A DNA stretch of 54,382 nt from Elusimicrobia bacterium GWA2_56_46 (GCA_001799575.1 MGTT01000012.1:1-54382); one strand, 5' to 3'; counted from the first letter of the stretch, positions 8,801 through 16,272 are shown. The notes: generated by a model from the sequence alone, not told the origin. Numbers and translations: made by a program.

Positions 8801-9446
8801 CTATGATATAGGGTACGGCGGCCTGGATCACGTCCTGGCTTCCGGGCGCAACGTCAAGATCTTGGTGCTGGACACCGAAGTTTACTCCAACACCGGCGGC
8901 CAGATGTCCAAGGCCACCCCGTTGGGCGCGGTCGCGCAGTTCGCGGCCGGCGGCAAACCGCTGCCCAAGAAAGACCTGGGTATGATCTCCATGACCTACG
9001 GCAACATCTACGTGGCGAGCGTAGCCATGGGCGCCAATAATCAGCAGACGGTCAAGGCTTTCGCGGAAGCGGAAGCTTTCGACGGGCCGGCGATCATCAT
9101 CGCCTACAGCCACTGCATAGCGCACGGCATCAACATGACCGAAGGGATGAGCGAACACAAGAAGGCCGTCAACTCCGGCCGCTGGCTCCTCTACCGCTAC
9201 AATCCGGACCTGAAGAAACAGGGCAAGAATCCCCTGATCATAGACAGTCCGGCGCCGACCATCTCCGTGGAGGACTTCATGATGGGCGAGAACCGCTTCA
9301 AGACCCTGCACAAGACCAACCCGGAAACGGCCAGGAAGCTTATGAAGATCGCCGAAGAGGAATACAAATGGCGTCTCAGTGTCTATAAGCAGATAGCCGC
9401 CATGTCCTGCGATACCCCAAAAGTAGAGGAAACAGTAGCGGCGTAG
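5853..9446 (+). CDS. nifJ: Pyruvate:ferredoxin (flavodoxin) oxidoreductase, single-chain
   Basis: 1197-aa homodimeric-type PFOR. It converts pyruvate and CoA to acetyl-CoA and CO2 while reducing ferredoxin or flavodoxin in the cytosol. Domains in order: the pyrimidine-binding TPP domain with NEVIAIYPITPSSVMGE (about residues 20-35), the middle CoA/gamma domain, two 4Fe-4S ferredoxin motifs CIQCGICSLVCP (about 693) and CTGCGACVFNCP (about 748), then the diphosphate-binding TPP domain with CAGCGETPYVKL (about 825), GCSSIYGGNLPTTPY (about 853), GDGWAYDIGYGG and NTGGQMSKATP. Length and cysteine set are complete. The ATG follows CAGGAG. It is monocistronic, with a strong terminator behind it. It is likely the main anaerobic pyruvate-oxidising enzyme and ferredoxin reducer. 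Confidence 0.97.
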   Translation: MPKNMVAMDGNTAAAHVAHATNEVIAIYPITPSSVMGELSDIKSARGEKNVWGTVPSVIEMQSEGGASGAVHGALAAGALTTTFTASQGLLLMIPNMYKIAGELTATVFHVTARALATHALSIFGDHSDVMATRQTGWALLASANPQEAMDFALIAQAATLKSRVPFLHFFDGFRTSHELNMVEPLSQEIMKAMLDDKLIAAHKARGLNPERPVLRGTAQNPDVFFQAKEAANKYYTEVPGIVKETMAGFAKLTGRKYSLFDYVGAPDAEKVAVIMASGADTVTETVNYLLENSKEKVGVVIVRLYRPFSQDDLVNAIPKTAKKISVLDRTKEPGSIGEPLYQDVVTAMSNAFKAGKIKEMPVVVGGRYGLGSKEFTPAMAKAVFDDLSSKTPKNGYTVGINDDVTHLSLPYEAGWAIEPKDVFRALFFGLGSDGTVGANKNTMKIISEETPNYAQGYFVYDSKKAGSMTVSHVRFGKNYIRAPYLVYKAHFIGCHQFSFLEKYEMLNKAEDGAVFLLNSPYAAKDVWDHIPVEVQQDIIARKLRLYVINASEIARETGMGARINVIMQTAFFGISGVLPKDEAVAAIKKSIKKTYSSKGEEVVRKNFDAVDRTLAAIEEVKHPGKATSKIKRACVVEGYPPFVRDTLCEMMAFRGDDLPVSSMPLDGTFPTGTAQYEKRNIALETPVWVENVCIQCGICSLVCPHAAIRIKGYDAAELAGAPKTFKSTDGKGDLKGLKFTVQTAVEDCTGCGACVFNCPAKERTDGKETGRKAINLHEQLPLRETERENLKFFMSLKDTGSAKVNRNTVKGSQLVRPLFEYSGCCAGCGETPYVKLLTQLYGDHLTIANATGCSSIYGGNLPTTPYCTREDGRGPAWSNSLFEDNAEFGLGMRLAYDKFRQAATELLTELKGTTLKSQAALADQILTAGEDDWAAIEQQRGRVMDLKKALAPLKDEKSARLLTLADYLMRKSLWILGGDGWAYDIGYGGLDHVLASGRNVKILVLDTEVYSNTGGQMSKATPLGAVAQFAAGGKPLPKKDLGMISMTYGNIYVASVAMGANNQQTVKAFAEAEAFDGPAIIIAYSHCIAHGINMTEGMSEHKKAVNSGRWLLYRYNPDLKKQGKNPLIIDSPAPTISVEDFMMGENRFKTLHKTNPETARKLMKIAEEEYKWRLSVYKQIAAMSCDTPKVEETVAA

Positions 9447-9502
9447 AAATAAGTGGTTAGTGATCAGTGGATAGTGGCGAGAAACTGCCACAGCTGAAAA
9501 CA

Positions 9503-9537
9503 GAGGGCGTCCGTCTTAGGCGGACGCCCTCGTTTTT
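9503..9537 (+). terminator. Rho-independent terminator of nifJ
   Basis: Arms GAGGGCGTCCG (9503-9513) and CGGACGCCCTC (9521-9531) form an 11-bp stem with a 7-nt loop, followed by GTTTTT. It is flanked by a loose inverted repeat: TAGTGATCAGTGG near 9459 and CCACTGATCATTGG near 9545. Confidence 0.85.
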
Positions 9538-9723
9538 CACTACCCACTGATCATTGGCCACTGCCTTTGGGTCTTTAGGCCTGGCCGGGGGTGGGCCTTA
9601 ATATTTTTACCGCCTGGGCCTTTTGTCACTTAGTGTCGGGGGGGAAATAGATTATACTTTGTGTGAGACCCGCCAATGCGGCGGGATCCGAATGGTAATA
9701 GAACGGAACGGGAGAAACATTGC

Positions 9724-10563
9724 ATGTCAAAACATCTCGGCAAGGCGCTTCTCGCCTCCTGCTTGCTTTTCACTGCGAGCGCGACGCGCGCTGAAGAATC
9801 TATTCAGGAATTGTTCAGGAACGATAAAGCGGACTTCCGCGCGTCCGAGAAACTTTCCGCCCAGCGCGATCCCAAGGCTTACACTATAGACCCGGCTTCC
9901 GTAAGGATCACCAGACTGGCAGCGGCCGAAGAAAAGGATCTCTCATACCTCGCCCCGGTAGTATCGGACGTGGGCGGATCCCTGGTCGTCATCGACCAGA
10001 TAATCAATATAGCGTCTAAAGTGTGGAATATAATCCAGCAGAACGCGCCTGTGGTGAATATTAACACGCAGTATGCTGCTGCCGTACCCCAGGGTATCAC
10101 GTCCTGGAACCAGCTTTCCGAGTGGAAGAAGCCAAAGTCCTATATTTACGGGTTCCGCGCCAAAAATCTTTACGGCATGTCTGTTGTGGACGTTAAATAT
10201 AAAGTCATATTCACGCCCGGCGGGAAATATCAGGGAAAAGGCCGGTATCTCACCGGTGTGACCGTGGTTCCCACCAAGGTCAATGTGTCCTGGGGCTACC
10301 GTTTTTCTCTTGCGGCCCAGGTGCCGGACTCCACTGTCATCAATGAGGGTTCCGGAGAGGATCCCCTCGCCTCTCTCCAGCTGAAAACGGCGTGGAGAAT
10401 TTCCACAGCCATCAAGAGCTTTGACGGCGCCAGTGTGTATTATATCCGGGGCGACGGCGGCTTTGAAGAGATAGCCAATCCGTTCTCCGTAAAAGAAGTG
10501 AAAATGGAAGACGTTGAATCGGCGGCCCCGCTCCTGCTGGATCCGGCCGGGGTTTTTGAATAA
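9724..10563 (+). CDS. Secreted protein of unknown function, tandem paralogue 1
   Basis: 279-aa exported protein that I do not recognise. The ATG at 9724 is preferred because it follows GGGAGAA and begins a signal peptide (SKHLGKALLASCLLFTASA). A weak promoter lies upstream, with TATACT at 9653-9658. The mature region shares a block of about 150 residues with the next gene: an IINIASKVWNIIQQNAPVVN helix, YAAAVPQGITSWNQL, GKYQGKGRYLTGVTVVP, VPDSTVINEGSGEDPLASLQ and YYIRGDGGFEEI. The conserved tryptophans and alternating strands suggest a beta-sandwich. The two genes are 16 bp apart and clearly arose by tandem duplication. Confidence 0.85.
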   Translation: MSKHLGKALLASCLLFTASATRAEESIQELFRNDKADFRASEKLSAQRDPKAYTIDPASVRITRLAAAEEKDLSYLAPVVSDVGGSLVVIDQIINIASKVWNIIQQNAPVVNINTQYAAAVPQGITSWNQLSEWKKPKSYIYGFRAKNLYGMSVVDVKYKVIFTPGGKYQGKGRYLTGVTVVPTKVNVSWGYRFSLAAQVPDSTVINEGSGEDPLASLQLKTAWRISTAIKSFDGASVYYIRGDGGFEEIANPFSVKEVKMEDVESAAPLLLDPAGVFE

Positions 10564-10579
10564 TAAGGAGAAACTAAAA

Positions 10580-11341
10580 ATGCAAAAAAAAATCACCATG
10601 GCGGCGTTAATAATCGCGTTCTTTGCGGGCGGCGCTTATGCTCAGGAGATCAATGCCGGATATTTTGATCTGAATACGCCGGCGATGCCGCAGGCCCCGG
10701 CCGGGCCCATGATCGATCCGCCCATGCCCCCTTTCCCCCAGGCGCCGGTTCCGGGTGGTTTCAATCCGGATGGCGTTAATCAGGCCGTAGGCGCTGTGGA
10801 TAATGTCGTCAATCTGGCCGACAAGATCTGGGGTATCATAGAAAAGAACAAGCCGGTGGTAACTGTCGCCGCCAATTATGCCAACGCGGTTCCATTCGGC
10901 ACCAGCCACTGGACCCAGCTGCAGGGCTGGAGCAAACCGATGACAAGGAAATACCGGTTCTCCATGAAAGGCGTGGACGTGGTTTACCAGGTGCATTGGA
11001 CATATGGCGGCAATCTGCAGGGCAAAGGAAAATTCCTTACCGGCGTGTCCGTAGAGCCCCTTTCCGTCACGGTTCCCTGGGGCCATAAAGTGGATCTGAC
11101 GGCCGAAGTCCCGGACTCGACCGTGGCCAATGTCGGCACCAAGGAAGATCCCATCGCCTCCATGCAGGTTCAGCTCAAGTGGAAAATTTCCACCGCTATC
11201 AGTTCCCTGGATCAGAAAGCTATTTATTATATCCAGGGCGACGGCTTTATGCGGGAGCTGGGAACGCCTTTCAAGGAAGGCCTGGAGGATGGCGGCGCCG
11301 CAAGGATCGAGCGCCTGGGCCTGGACGCCGTAAAATTCTAA
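10580..11341 (+). CDS. Secreted protein of unknown function, tandem paralogue 2
   Basis: 253-aa exported protein. The ATG at 10580 follows AAGGAGAAA and starts a signal peptide (MQKKITMAALIIAFFAGG). A proline-rich linker follows (PMPPFPQAPVPGG), then the same block as its upstream paralogue: AVDNVVNLADKIWGIIEKNK, YANAVPFGTSHWTQL, GNLQGKGKFLTGVSVEP, VPDSTVANVGTKEDPIASMQ and IYYIQGDGFMREL. An almost invariant VPDSTV...EDP(L/I)AS core in both copies points to a shared binding or structural role. No function can be named. A terminator follows. Confidence 0.85.
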   Translation: MQKKITMAALIIAFFAGGAYAQEINAGYFDLNTPAMPQAPAGPMIDPPMPPFPQAPVPGGFNPDGVNQAVGAVDNVVNLADKIWGIIEKNKPVVTVAANYANAVPFGTSHWTQLQGWSKPMTRKYRFSMKGVDVVYQVHWTYGGNLQGKGKFLTGVSVEPLSVTVPWGHKVDLTAEVPDSTVANVGTKEDPIASMQVQLKWKISTAISSLDQKAIYYIQGDGFMRELGTPFKEGLEDGGAARIERLGLDAVKF

Positions 11342-11364
11342 GCGCGAAAGCGGGCTTTTATTCA

Positions 11365-11394
11365 GGGGCCGCCGATTTTCAGGCGGCCCCTTTT
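11365..11394 (+). terminator. Terminator of the tandem secreted-protein operon
   Basis: GGGGCCGCC (11365-11373) pairs with GGCGGCCCC (11382-11390) and is followed by TTTTAATTTA. The loop contains the stop codon of the convergent dnaJ-like gene, so the two transcripts overlap here. Confidence 0.85.
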
Positions 11395-12428
11395 AATTTA
11401 TGGAAGAGCTCCGTCTGGCGGGGTGTGAGCGAGGGGGGGATATCTATAACGATGACCACGTAAAGGTCGCCGCGGGAACCGTCTTTTTTCGGCAGGCCGC
11501 GCCCTGAAATCCGCAGTCTCCGGCCGGATCGGGAACCCGGCGGAAGTTTTATCTTAACCGCGCCGTCCAAAGCCGGAACGGAAACCTCCGCGCCGAGGGC
11601 CGCGTCCCAGGGCATTACGCTCGCGCGCGTTTCCAGGTCGTCCCCTTCCACCGTGAAATCAAGATGCGGCGTGATGCGGATGGTAAGGTACAGGTCTCCG
11701 GCCCGTCCGGAAGGCGAACGGCGGCCCTGCCCTTTCAAACGCATCCGGGTTCCGTCCCGCAGTCCCCTGGGGAGATTGACGCGGATGTTCCTGGTTTCCG
11801 TGACCTGCCCCGCGCCGCCGCATTCCGGACAGGCGCGGCTCTTTGTCCGGCCCCTGCCGCCGCACGCGGGACAGACTGATCTGTAGTTGAATGCGAGAGC
11901 CTGTTGTCCGCCTTTCAGGACTTCGGCAAGCGGCAGCCGTAGTTCGGATTCCATGTCCGCCTGTGAAAGATTCCTGCCGCCGGCGCCCTGGAAATCGTCA
12001 AAATCCGTTTCCCCGCCGCCCTGAAAACGGCCGGCTCCGCCCATGCCGCCGAACATGGATCTGAAAAAATCGCTGAAATCTCCGAACTGCCCAAAGTCCT
12101 GCCCGCCGGAGCTCCGTGAGGCGTATTCAAAACCGCCCGGCCTTTGACCGAACCCGCCGAACCCGGATCCGCCGCCGGGCGGGGGGGTGAATTCCTGGCC
12201 CTGCCGCCAGTCCTTGCCCAGTTGGTCGTAGGTTCGGCGTTTTTTAGGATCCGAGAGCACCTCGTTGGCTTCGTTTATCTCTTTGAATCTGGTTTCCGCA
12301 TCCTTGTTCCCGGGGTTTTTGTCGGGATGGTGCTTCATAGCGAGCTTGCGGTAAGCGGATTTTATCTCCGCTTCGGAGGCCGTTTTGGGGACGCCCAGGA
12401 TAGTGTAATAGTCTATGAATTTAGCCAT
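11379..12428 (-). CDS. dnaJ: DnaJ-family (Hsp40) co-chaperone
   Basis: 349-aa J-domain protein that would stimulate an Hsp70 (DnaK) ATPase. The J domain is at residues 1-70, with the [10 protein letters not shown] loop holding the essential HPD. A Gly/Phe-rich linker follows ([16 protein letters not shown]). The zinc region holds only two CxxCxGxG-type repeats, CPACGGRG and CPECGGAG, instead of the four of canonical DnaJ, so it would bind one zinc at most. The substrate-binding C-terminal domains ([34 protein letters not shown]) come last. No grpE or dnaK is nearby, so this is probably a specialised paralogue. Its ATG overlaps the stop of the small membrane protein gene (TAATG). Confidence 0.92.
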   Translation of the reverse strand: MAKFIDYYTILGVPKTASEAEIKSAYRKLAMKHHPDKNPGNKDAETRFKEINEANEVLSDPKKRRTYDQLGKDWRQGQEFTPPPGGGSGFGGFGQRPGGFEYASRSSGGQDFGQFGDFSDFFRSMFGGMGGAGRFQGGGETDFDDFQGAGGRNLSQADMESELRLPLAEVLKGGQQALAFNYRSVCPACGGRGRTKSRACPECGGAGQVTETRNIRVNLPRGLRDGTRMRLKGQGRRSPSGRAGDLYLTIRITPHLDFTVEGDDLETRASVMPWDAALGAEVSVPALDGAVKIKLPPGSRSGRRLRISGRGLPKKDGSRGDLYVVIVIDIPPSLTPRQTELFHKLKGAA

Positions 12429-12721
12429 TATCTGTAGATCAGAAGAAAGACGGCGAGCGCGGCGGCAAGGGCCGCCATGATCCAGCGTTCGATAATGGAT
12501 TCGCTCACTCCGGGCAGAAGCGCCGCCAGGATCCAGGCCGAGGCGGCCGCAAGCAGGATCAGGCCCCAGAAGATCAGAAAATATTTAGGCGAGGCGTCCC
12601 GGGGGAGCGCCGCGGTTTCCTGCGGCGGGACTTCAGGCTGGGCTCCGGCGGACGCTTCTGCGCCCGGGTCCGGGGGGGCAGGCGGCGCGGGCTGGTTCTG
12701 TTTTCGGTTTTTTTTACTCAT
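12428..12721 (-). CDS. Small Pro-rich membrane protein
   Basis: 97-aa protein of unknown family. The first ~50 residues are hydrophilic and rich in Pro, Ala and Gln ([16 protein letters not shown]). They are followed by two transmembrane helices, [20 protein letters not shown] and a C-terminal [19 protein letters not shown]. The start at 12721 is one base from the stop of the PAS gene, and its stop overlaps the dnaJ-like start, so all three are translated as one unit. It may tether a sensor or chaperone to the membrane; this is only a guess from gene order. Confidence 0.75.
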   Translation of the reverse strand: MSKKNRKQNQPAPPAPPDPGAEASAGAQPEVPPQETAALPRDASPKYFLIFWGLILLAAASAWILAALLPGVSESIIERWIMAALAAALAVFLLIYR

Positions 12722-12722
12722 A

Positions 12723-13100
12723 TTATTTTTTACCGCCGCCGACGAAAGAGATGTCCTGGAAGATAACGGAGACGCCCAGCTCCCTGCCGTCGTGGCTGCT
12801 GACGCGCATGGTGCTGTAGCCGATGATGAGGGGGACATTGGCGTGCATGATCGAGATCTCCGCGCGCCTTACGGTTTTTCCGGTCTCAAGGGCCTCGGCT
12901 ATCACGCCTTTGAGGGCGGGGAAGCAGTCAAAAGCTCTGGCGTAATCGCAGCCGAGGCATTTATGGGCCTCGTCCCAGTGGAGGATCTTGCCGGCCATGG
13001 GGTTCACGTAGACCACCGTGCCGGACATATCCACGCTTATCAGTCCGCCGGTCAGGTTGTCCAGTATGCACTGGTAGTATTCAACGGCGTTTTTCAGCAT
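12723..13100 (-). CDS. PAS-domain protein
   Basis: 125-aa protein consisting of a single PAS domain: ILDNLTGGLISVDMSGTVVYVNP is the classic first-strand/turn pattern, and it ends with GVSVIFQDISF. Two cysteines in KCLGCDYARAFDC might bind a ligand or metal. There is no kinase, cyclase or DNA-binding output domain, so signalling must go through a partner, possibly the adjacent membrane protein. A TAGAAT box lies at 13107-13112 exactly 6 nt before the ATG and no Shine-Dalgarno is present, so the mRNA is probably leaderless. It heads the three-gene operon. Confidence 0.85.
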   Translation of the reverse strand: MLKNAVEYYQCILDNLTGGLISVDMSGTVVYVNPMAGKILHWDEAHKCLGCDYARAFDCFPALKGVIAEALETGKTVRRAEISIMHANVPLIIGYSTMRVSSHDGRELGVSVIFQDISFVGGGKK

Positions 13101-13194
13101 AAATATATTCTAGCAAAATTTTCCGCGCCGCAAGCCGGCGCGGAAAATGCCGGTATGAAATGTAGTATAATTTATGGCGTAGTCGTATAAATAT

Positions 13195-13502
13195 TCCCCG
13201 GTAGCTCAATGGTGGAGCGATCGGCTGTAAATGTTGCAGCTTCTACGGGAAACCGTAGTTGAAAAATCAGGTGAACTCAGGGGAACCCGCCTTAGGCGGG
13301 CAATCCTGAGCCAAGCCGCGGACAGTTCCGCGGAAGGTGCAGAGACTATCCCGCAAGGGAGTACTGTTCTTAGAGATAAGGATGGGAAGCGCCTGAGTCC
13401 GTAAAGAGTAAGTGCTCCACGGATATGATATAGTCCAAGCTCTGAAGTAATTCAGAGGCCCTTGTAACCGATAGGTTGTTGGTTCGAGTCCAACCCGGGG
13501 AG
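13195..13502 (+). tRNA. tRNA-Asn(GTT), split by a group I intron
   Basis: Exon 1 is 13195-13228 and exon 2 is 13465-13502. Joined, they give a 72-nt tRNA: acceptor TCCCCGG/CCGGGGA, D-arm GCTC/GAGC, anticodon stem ATCGG/CCGAT around the 7-nt loop CTGTTAA (anticodon GTT), variable loop AGGTT, T-arm GTTGG/CCAAC with TTCGAGT, and discriminator G. CCA is not encoded. The intron lies between the second and third anticodon bases (positions 35 and 36). Without splicing there is no usable anticodon loop, so the gene depends on intron removal. A TATAAT-like box lies at 13166-13171. Confidence 0.93.
13229..13464 (+). ncRNA. Self-splicing group I intron (IC3-like) inside tRNA-Asn
   Basis: 236-nt intron without an ORF. 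P1 pairs exon-1 GGCTGT with the guide GCAGCT (13236-13241), giving the required U-G pair at the 5' splice site. The last intron base is G (13464). P2 is CTACGG-GAAA-CCGTAG (13243-13258). The core sequences GGTGCAGAGACTAT (13336-13349) and GATATAGTCC (13427-13436) match the conserved R and S segments and form P7. CAATCCTGAGCC belongs to the P4/P5/Q region, and CCCGCC/GGCGGG and CTCTGAA/TTCAGAG form P5 and a P9-type hairpin. The core closely resembles the IC3 introns of cyanobacterial tRNA-Leu(UAA). A bound guanosine would start splicing. Confidence 0.92.
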
Positions 13503-13506
13503 AAAA

Positions 13507-13540
13507 ATTCAGGCCGCCATCATGGCGGCCTGAATTTTTT
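13507..13540 (+). terminator. Terminator after tRNA-Asn
   Basis: A 14-bp perfect inverted repeat (13507-13520 with 13522-13535, core AGGCCGCCAT/ATGGCGGCCT) runs straight into TTTTT. It starts 4 bp after the tRNA. Confidence 0.88.
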
Positions 13541-13664
13541 CTACCCAGTCCCGCGAAAACCGCTTCCCTGGCTTGTGACCGATTCTCCAAAACAAGGCTT
13601 TAATCCCCTGACCAGTAATTGCTGTGGACGCAGGTTTCGTCGTAGCGGTCGCCGCACGGAGGTT

Positions 13665-14441
13665 TTATTTCCCCAGTTTTACCACAAGCGCGAAGCCGGT
13701 TATAAGGTCGTTGAATTTTACTCCCGGCCTAGGACGGGATTCGTATTCATCCGTAACCGTCATTTTGAAGTCCAAAGTATTGTCGGTTATCTTGAATTTA
13801 AAATAGGCTTCCCCGTACATCCTGTAATCGGCGAAACGGGTAAGCCTGGGCATATACATAAGGTCCGCGCCGGCGGCAAAATGGGAGGTCACGGGATAGC
13901 CGAAGTTGAGCCGGAAATTTCCTCTTGTCGGGGTATGCGTAACGCCATCCTTAAAAGTTTCGTACTCGGGCATTATGGCCGCGCTCAGGAGAACGGGGTC
14001 GAGCAGGCCGGATAAAAAACTGTGGTAGCAGACGCCCCCGCCGTTGGTGGTGCGGTATTTAAGTTTTATCGCCTCGTTGTGGGCGTGAGTGGTGTTGACG
14101 AAAATGTTCCACCGCTCCCTGATTTTATAGGCGTAGAGCAGGGAAGCCTTATCTTTGTCCACCAGCACCAGATCGTTGAATTCGGCGTAATCTTTGGAGG
14201 CTTGAATAAAGATCTGGTGGCGTCGTGAGATGGTCGTGTTGAAATCCAGTCCGCCTGAGATCCCGCTGTTCTCCACGTTGCCCCGGAGATAACTGCCTCC
14301 AAGCGTGATATCCAGGCCGTATACCTCGCGCTTTGGCCAGCTTTCCGGCGGGCGTACCCGCACATCTTCCGTGCGCACCTGCGCCGAAACGAAATTGCCC
14401 GCGGCCGCAAGCAGTATCGCGGCTATAACAATTATCCTCAT
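13665..14441 (-). CDS. DUF481 (YdiY-like) outer-membrane protein
   Basis: 258-aa exported protein. The ATG at 14441 follows AAGGAGG and opens a signal peptide (RIIVIAAILLAAAGNFVSA). The mature part is alternating beta strands: DITLGGSYLRGNVENSGISG, DFNTTISRRHQIFIQA, KASLLYAYKIRERWNIFVN, ending FALVVKLGK. This is the pattern of DUF481, a family of salt-induced outer-membrane beta barrels of unclear role. The AraC gene ends 31 bp upstream on the same strand, so this protein may be co-transcribed with or controlled by that regulator. Confidence 0.75.
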   Translation of the reverse strand: MRIIVIAAILLAAAGNFVSAQVRTEDVRVRPPESWPKREVYGLDITLGGSYLRGNVENSGISGGLDFNTTISRRHQIFIQASKDYAEFNDLVLVDKDKASLLYAYKIRERWNIFVNTTHAHNEAIKLKYRTTNGGGVCYHSFLSGLLDPVLLSAAIMPEYETFKDGVTHTPTRGNFRLNFGYPVTSHFAAGADLMYMPRLTRFADYRMYGEAYFKFKITDNTLDFKMTVTDEYESRPRPGVKFNDLITGFALVVKLGK

Positions 14442-14472
14442 GATAGAAACCTCCTTAATATGTCGCATATTT

Positions 14473-15399
14473 TCACGAATTCGTTTTCTTCCGGTATGAC
14501 AGGGGCGTGCGCTTAAACCTTTCTTTAAAGGCCGAGATGAACCCGCTGACGGTTTTGTAACCTATGATGTCGGAGACCTCTCCGACGGAATATTTTTTAT
14601 TCCGGAGAAGTATCAGGGATTCGTCGAGACGGCGTCCGGCAATCCAATCGAACGGGGTTTTTGAAAATTCTTTGTTAAACACCCTGAGCAAAGTCGCTTC
14701 GCCGGCGAAAGAATATTTTGCCAGATCGTTCATTGTGATGTCGGTAAAAAGGCGGGTTTCTATATAATTTAATGCCCGCTTAAGCACAGGCGTGTTGTTG
14801 TATAAATCACTCTCATCAAGATTGAAAACATTTTTTGAGGGTTCAAATGTTTTCGAAACATAATAAATTTCCTTTACTATCTCCGTCTCCAGAAAAGTGG
14901 TTGTTTCATTTTGATTGTTGCCCGCCTCTATACGTTCAAAGATAAGGCGGTGCATTATTTCATTAAGCCAGTTGGTCCGTTTGATTATTTTCGTTTTGCT
15001 GAAAATCTCAAGAAGGGATCTGGCGGGGATTCCGTATGTTTTTGCGGTTTTTTTCAGCAAGGGCGGACTGGGGCACAATATCGCCATGTGTGACATTGCG
15101 GTCACGGATTTTAATTTGATCGGGGCGTCGGTGGGGATAACCATTACCGTAACCGCGTCCAATTGCGTGGGAACGGGGATTTTGGGGATCGCGACCTTGA
15201 TAACCGAATGGCATCGTGCGAATATGATTGACGGCCGGGAAAACACACCGGAACATTCGAATTTATACCCGCCTTTGTAATAAACGATCCCCATTGACGA
15301 TTTAAGGTCTTTGAATTCGTCAATAACTAATCCTTCCGTTTGCAGATATCGTTCCGGCGCGAACGAAGATCCAGGCTTGTGTCGTCGTATCCCGTCCAT
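14473..15399 (-). CDS. AraC-family transcriptional regulator
   Basis: 308-aa DNA-binding regulator. The C-terminal ~100 residues hold the two AraC helix-turn-helix units: TDITMNDLAKYSFAGEATLL and SVGEVSDIIGYKTVSGFISA, closing with FKERFKRTPLSYRKK. The N-terminal ~190 residues should bind an effector; the segment after it resembles the AraC_N-type regulators, but the ligand cannot be deduced. TAAAAT (15406-15411) lies 6 nt before the ATG and there is no ribosome site, so the mRNA is probably leaderless. It is divergent from the secreted protein at 15540 and upstream of the DUF481 gene; either may be its target. Confidence 0.9.
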   Translation of the reverse strand: MDGIRRHKPGSSFAPERYLQTEGLVIDEFKDLKSSMGIVYYKGGYKFECSGVFSRPSIIFARCHSVIKVAIPKIPVPTQLDAVTVMVIPTDAPIKLKSVTAMSHMAILCPSPPLLKKTAKTYGIPARSLLEIFSKTKIIKRTNWLNEIMHRLIFERIEAGNNQNETTTFLETEIVKEIYYVSKTFEPSKNVFNLDESDLYNNTPVLKRALNYIETRLFTDITMNDLAKYSFAGEATLLRVFNKEFSKTPFDWIAGRRLDESLILLRNKKYSVGEVSDIIGYKTVSGFISAFKERFKRTPLSYRKKTNS

Positions 15400-15539
15400 G
15401 CGTTTATTTTAGCAATTAAGCGGGAAGCCTGCGCTATTCCGAAGCTTCAAAATATTTTTAGAAGATATAGCGATACCGTGTTTTTCCGCTTTGGAGGTAA
15501 AATATGGGCACAGTCTAATTCTGATTAGTGGAGGATCTT

Positions 15540-16187
15540 ATGAGGAAAAAAGTAATTCTGCTGTTGTTTTGCGTTATGTGCGCTTCAACGGCGGGAGCGC
15601 AGTTCGTCCCGGGAGAGCAGGATGTGTTGATCTGTTCCGACGGACCCGCATTCTATGCGGAAGTAAACACACACGCCTACAGCGTGTATAAAGTGTTCGG
15701 CTACAGCGCAAGCGGAAAACTAGCGAAACAAAAGCCGGAGGTTATCAACATATGGGTGGGGATGGATCCCAATCCCCGGATATTTCCGCTTAAAAGCATG
15801 GGTGAAGACTACCTTTTTACCACGACTGATAGAGGCCTATTCGTAAGAAACGCCGACATGGCTTTTTTTCTGAACGATGAATGGGACAACAACGGAGGAT
15901 ATAAAGTAAATTATCATCCCAAGGACTGCAAGCGGGCGTCAATCAAAGATTCTTACACCGGGGATGGTATTTCCGACAAGAGTTGGGCCATTGTGCTGGA
16001 AAAACTGGCGCAGATAGGCGGCAATAAGGGTGTAAAAAAAGATGCGAGCTCCGGATGCGTGGATGCTACCGGAGGACATGCCCTTAACGATTGTGCGAAC
16101 AGGATGACCGAACCTGCCTGTAGCGCCAATCCAAACTGCCGCTGGATTCGGCCGCCGCAATCCTGGCCGCCAAGTACCGACCACTGA
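15540..16187 (+). CDS. Secreted cysteine-containing protein, unknown
   Basis: 215-aa exported protein, not recognised. The ATG at 15540 follows GTGGAGGATC and starts a signal peptide (RKKVILLLFCVMCASTAGA). The C-terminal 50 residues are cysteine-rich with the spacing of a small disulfide domain (CVDATGGHALNDC, then EPACSANPNCRW, reminiscent of a PSI/plexin-like knot). Just upstream is the inverted repeat CTAAT-TCTG-ATTAG (about 15517-15530), a possible operator. It is divergent from the AraC gene and ends before a strong hairpin. Confidence 0.75.
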   Translation: MRKKVILLLFCVMCASTAGAQFVPGEQDVLICSDGPAFYAEVNTHAYSVYKVFGYSASGKLAKQKPEVINIWVGMDPNPRIFPLKSMGEDYLFTTTDRGLFVRNADMAFFLNDEWDNNGGYKVNYHPKDCKRASIKDSYTGDGISDKSWAIVLEKLAQIGGNKGVKKDASSGCVDATGGHALNDCANRMTEPACSANPNCRWIRPPQSWPPSTDH

Positions 16188-16234
16188 GTTCCATTATAAC
16201 CAGAGGGACAACATCCTCCGTCCTGGAGGCGTAA

Positions 16235-16272
16235 ATTAAAGCGCCGAACAGCTCGCTGTGCGGCGCTTTAAT
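16235..16272 (+). terminator. Hairpin, probable terminator of the secreted-protein gene
   Basis: ATTAAAGCGCCG (16235-16246) pairs perfectly with CGGCGCTTTAAT (16261-16272), with a CAGCTCGCTG stem extension inside. There is no long T tract beyond TTTAAT, so efficiency is uncertain. Confidence 0.6.

Noticed and set aside
13195-13502. Reading the split tRNA as tRNA-Tyr(GTA) or tRNA-Thr(TGT)
   Set aside because: The Tyr reading leaves a 6-nt anticodon loop. The Thr reading needs an intron not ending in G and a 5' exon boundary without the U-G pair. Only the Asn(GTT) reading satisfies loop size, splice-site rules and P1 pairing, and it also matches tRNA-Asn elsewhere in the molecule.
13267-13590. 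107-codon minus-strand frame across the tRNA (SPRVGLEPTT)
   Set aside because: It is antisense to the tRNA and intron; this is a familiar false ORF produced by tRNA T-arms.
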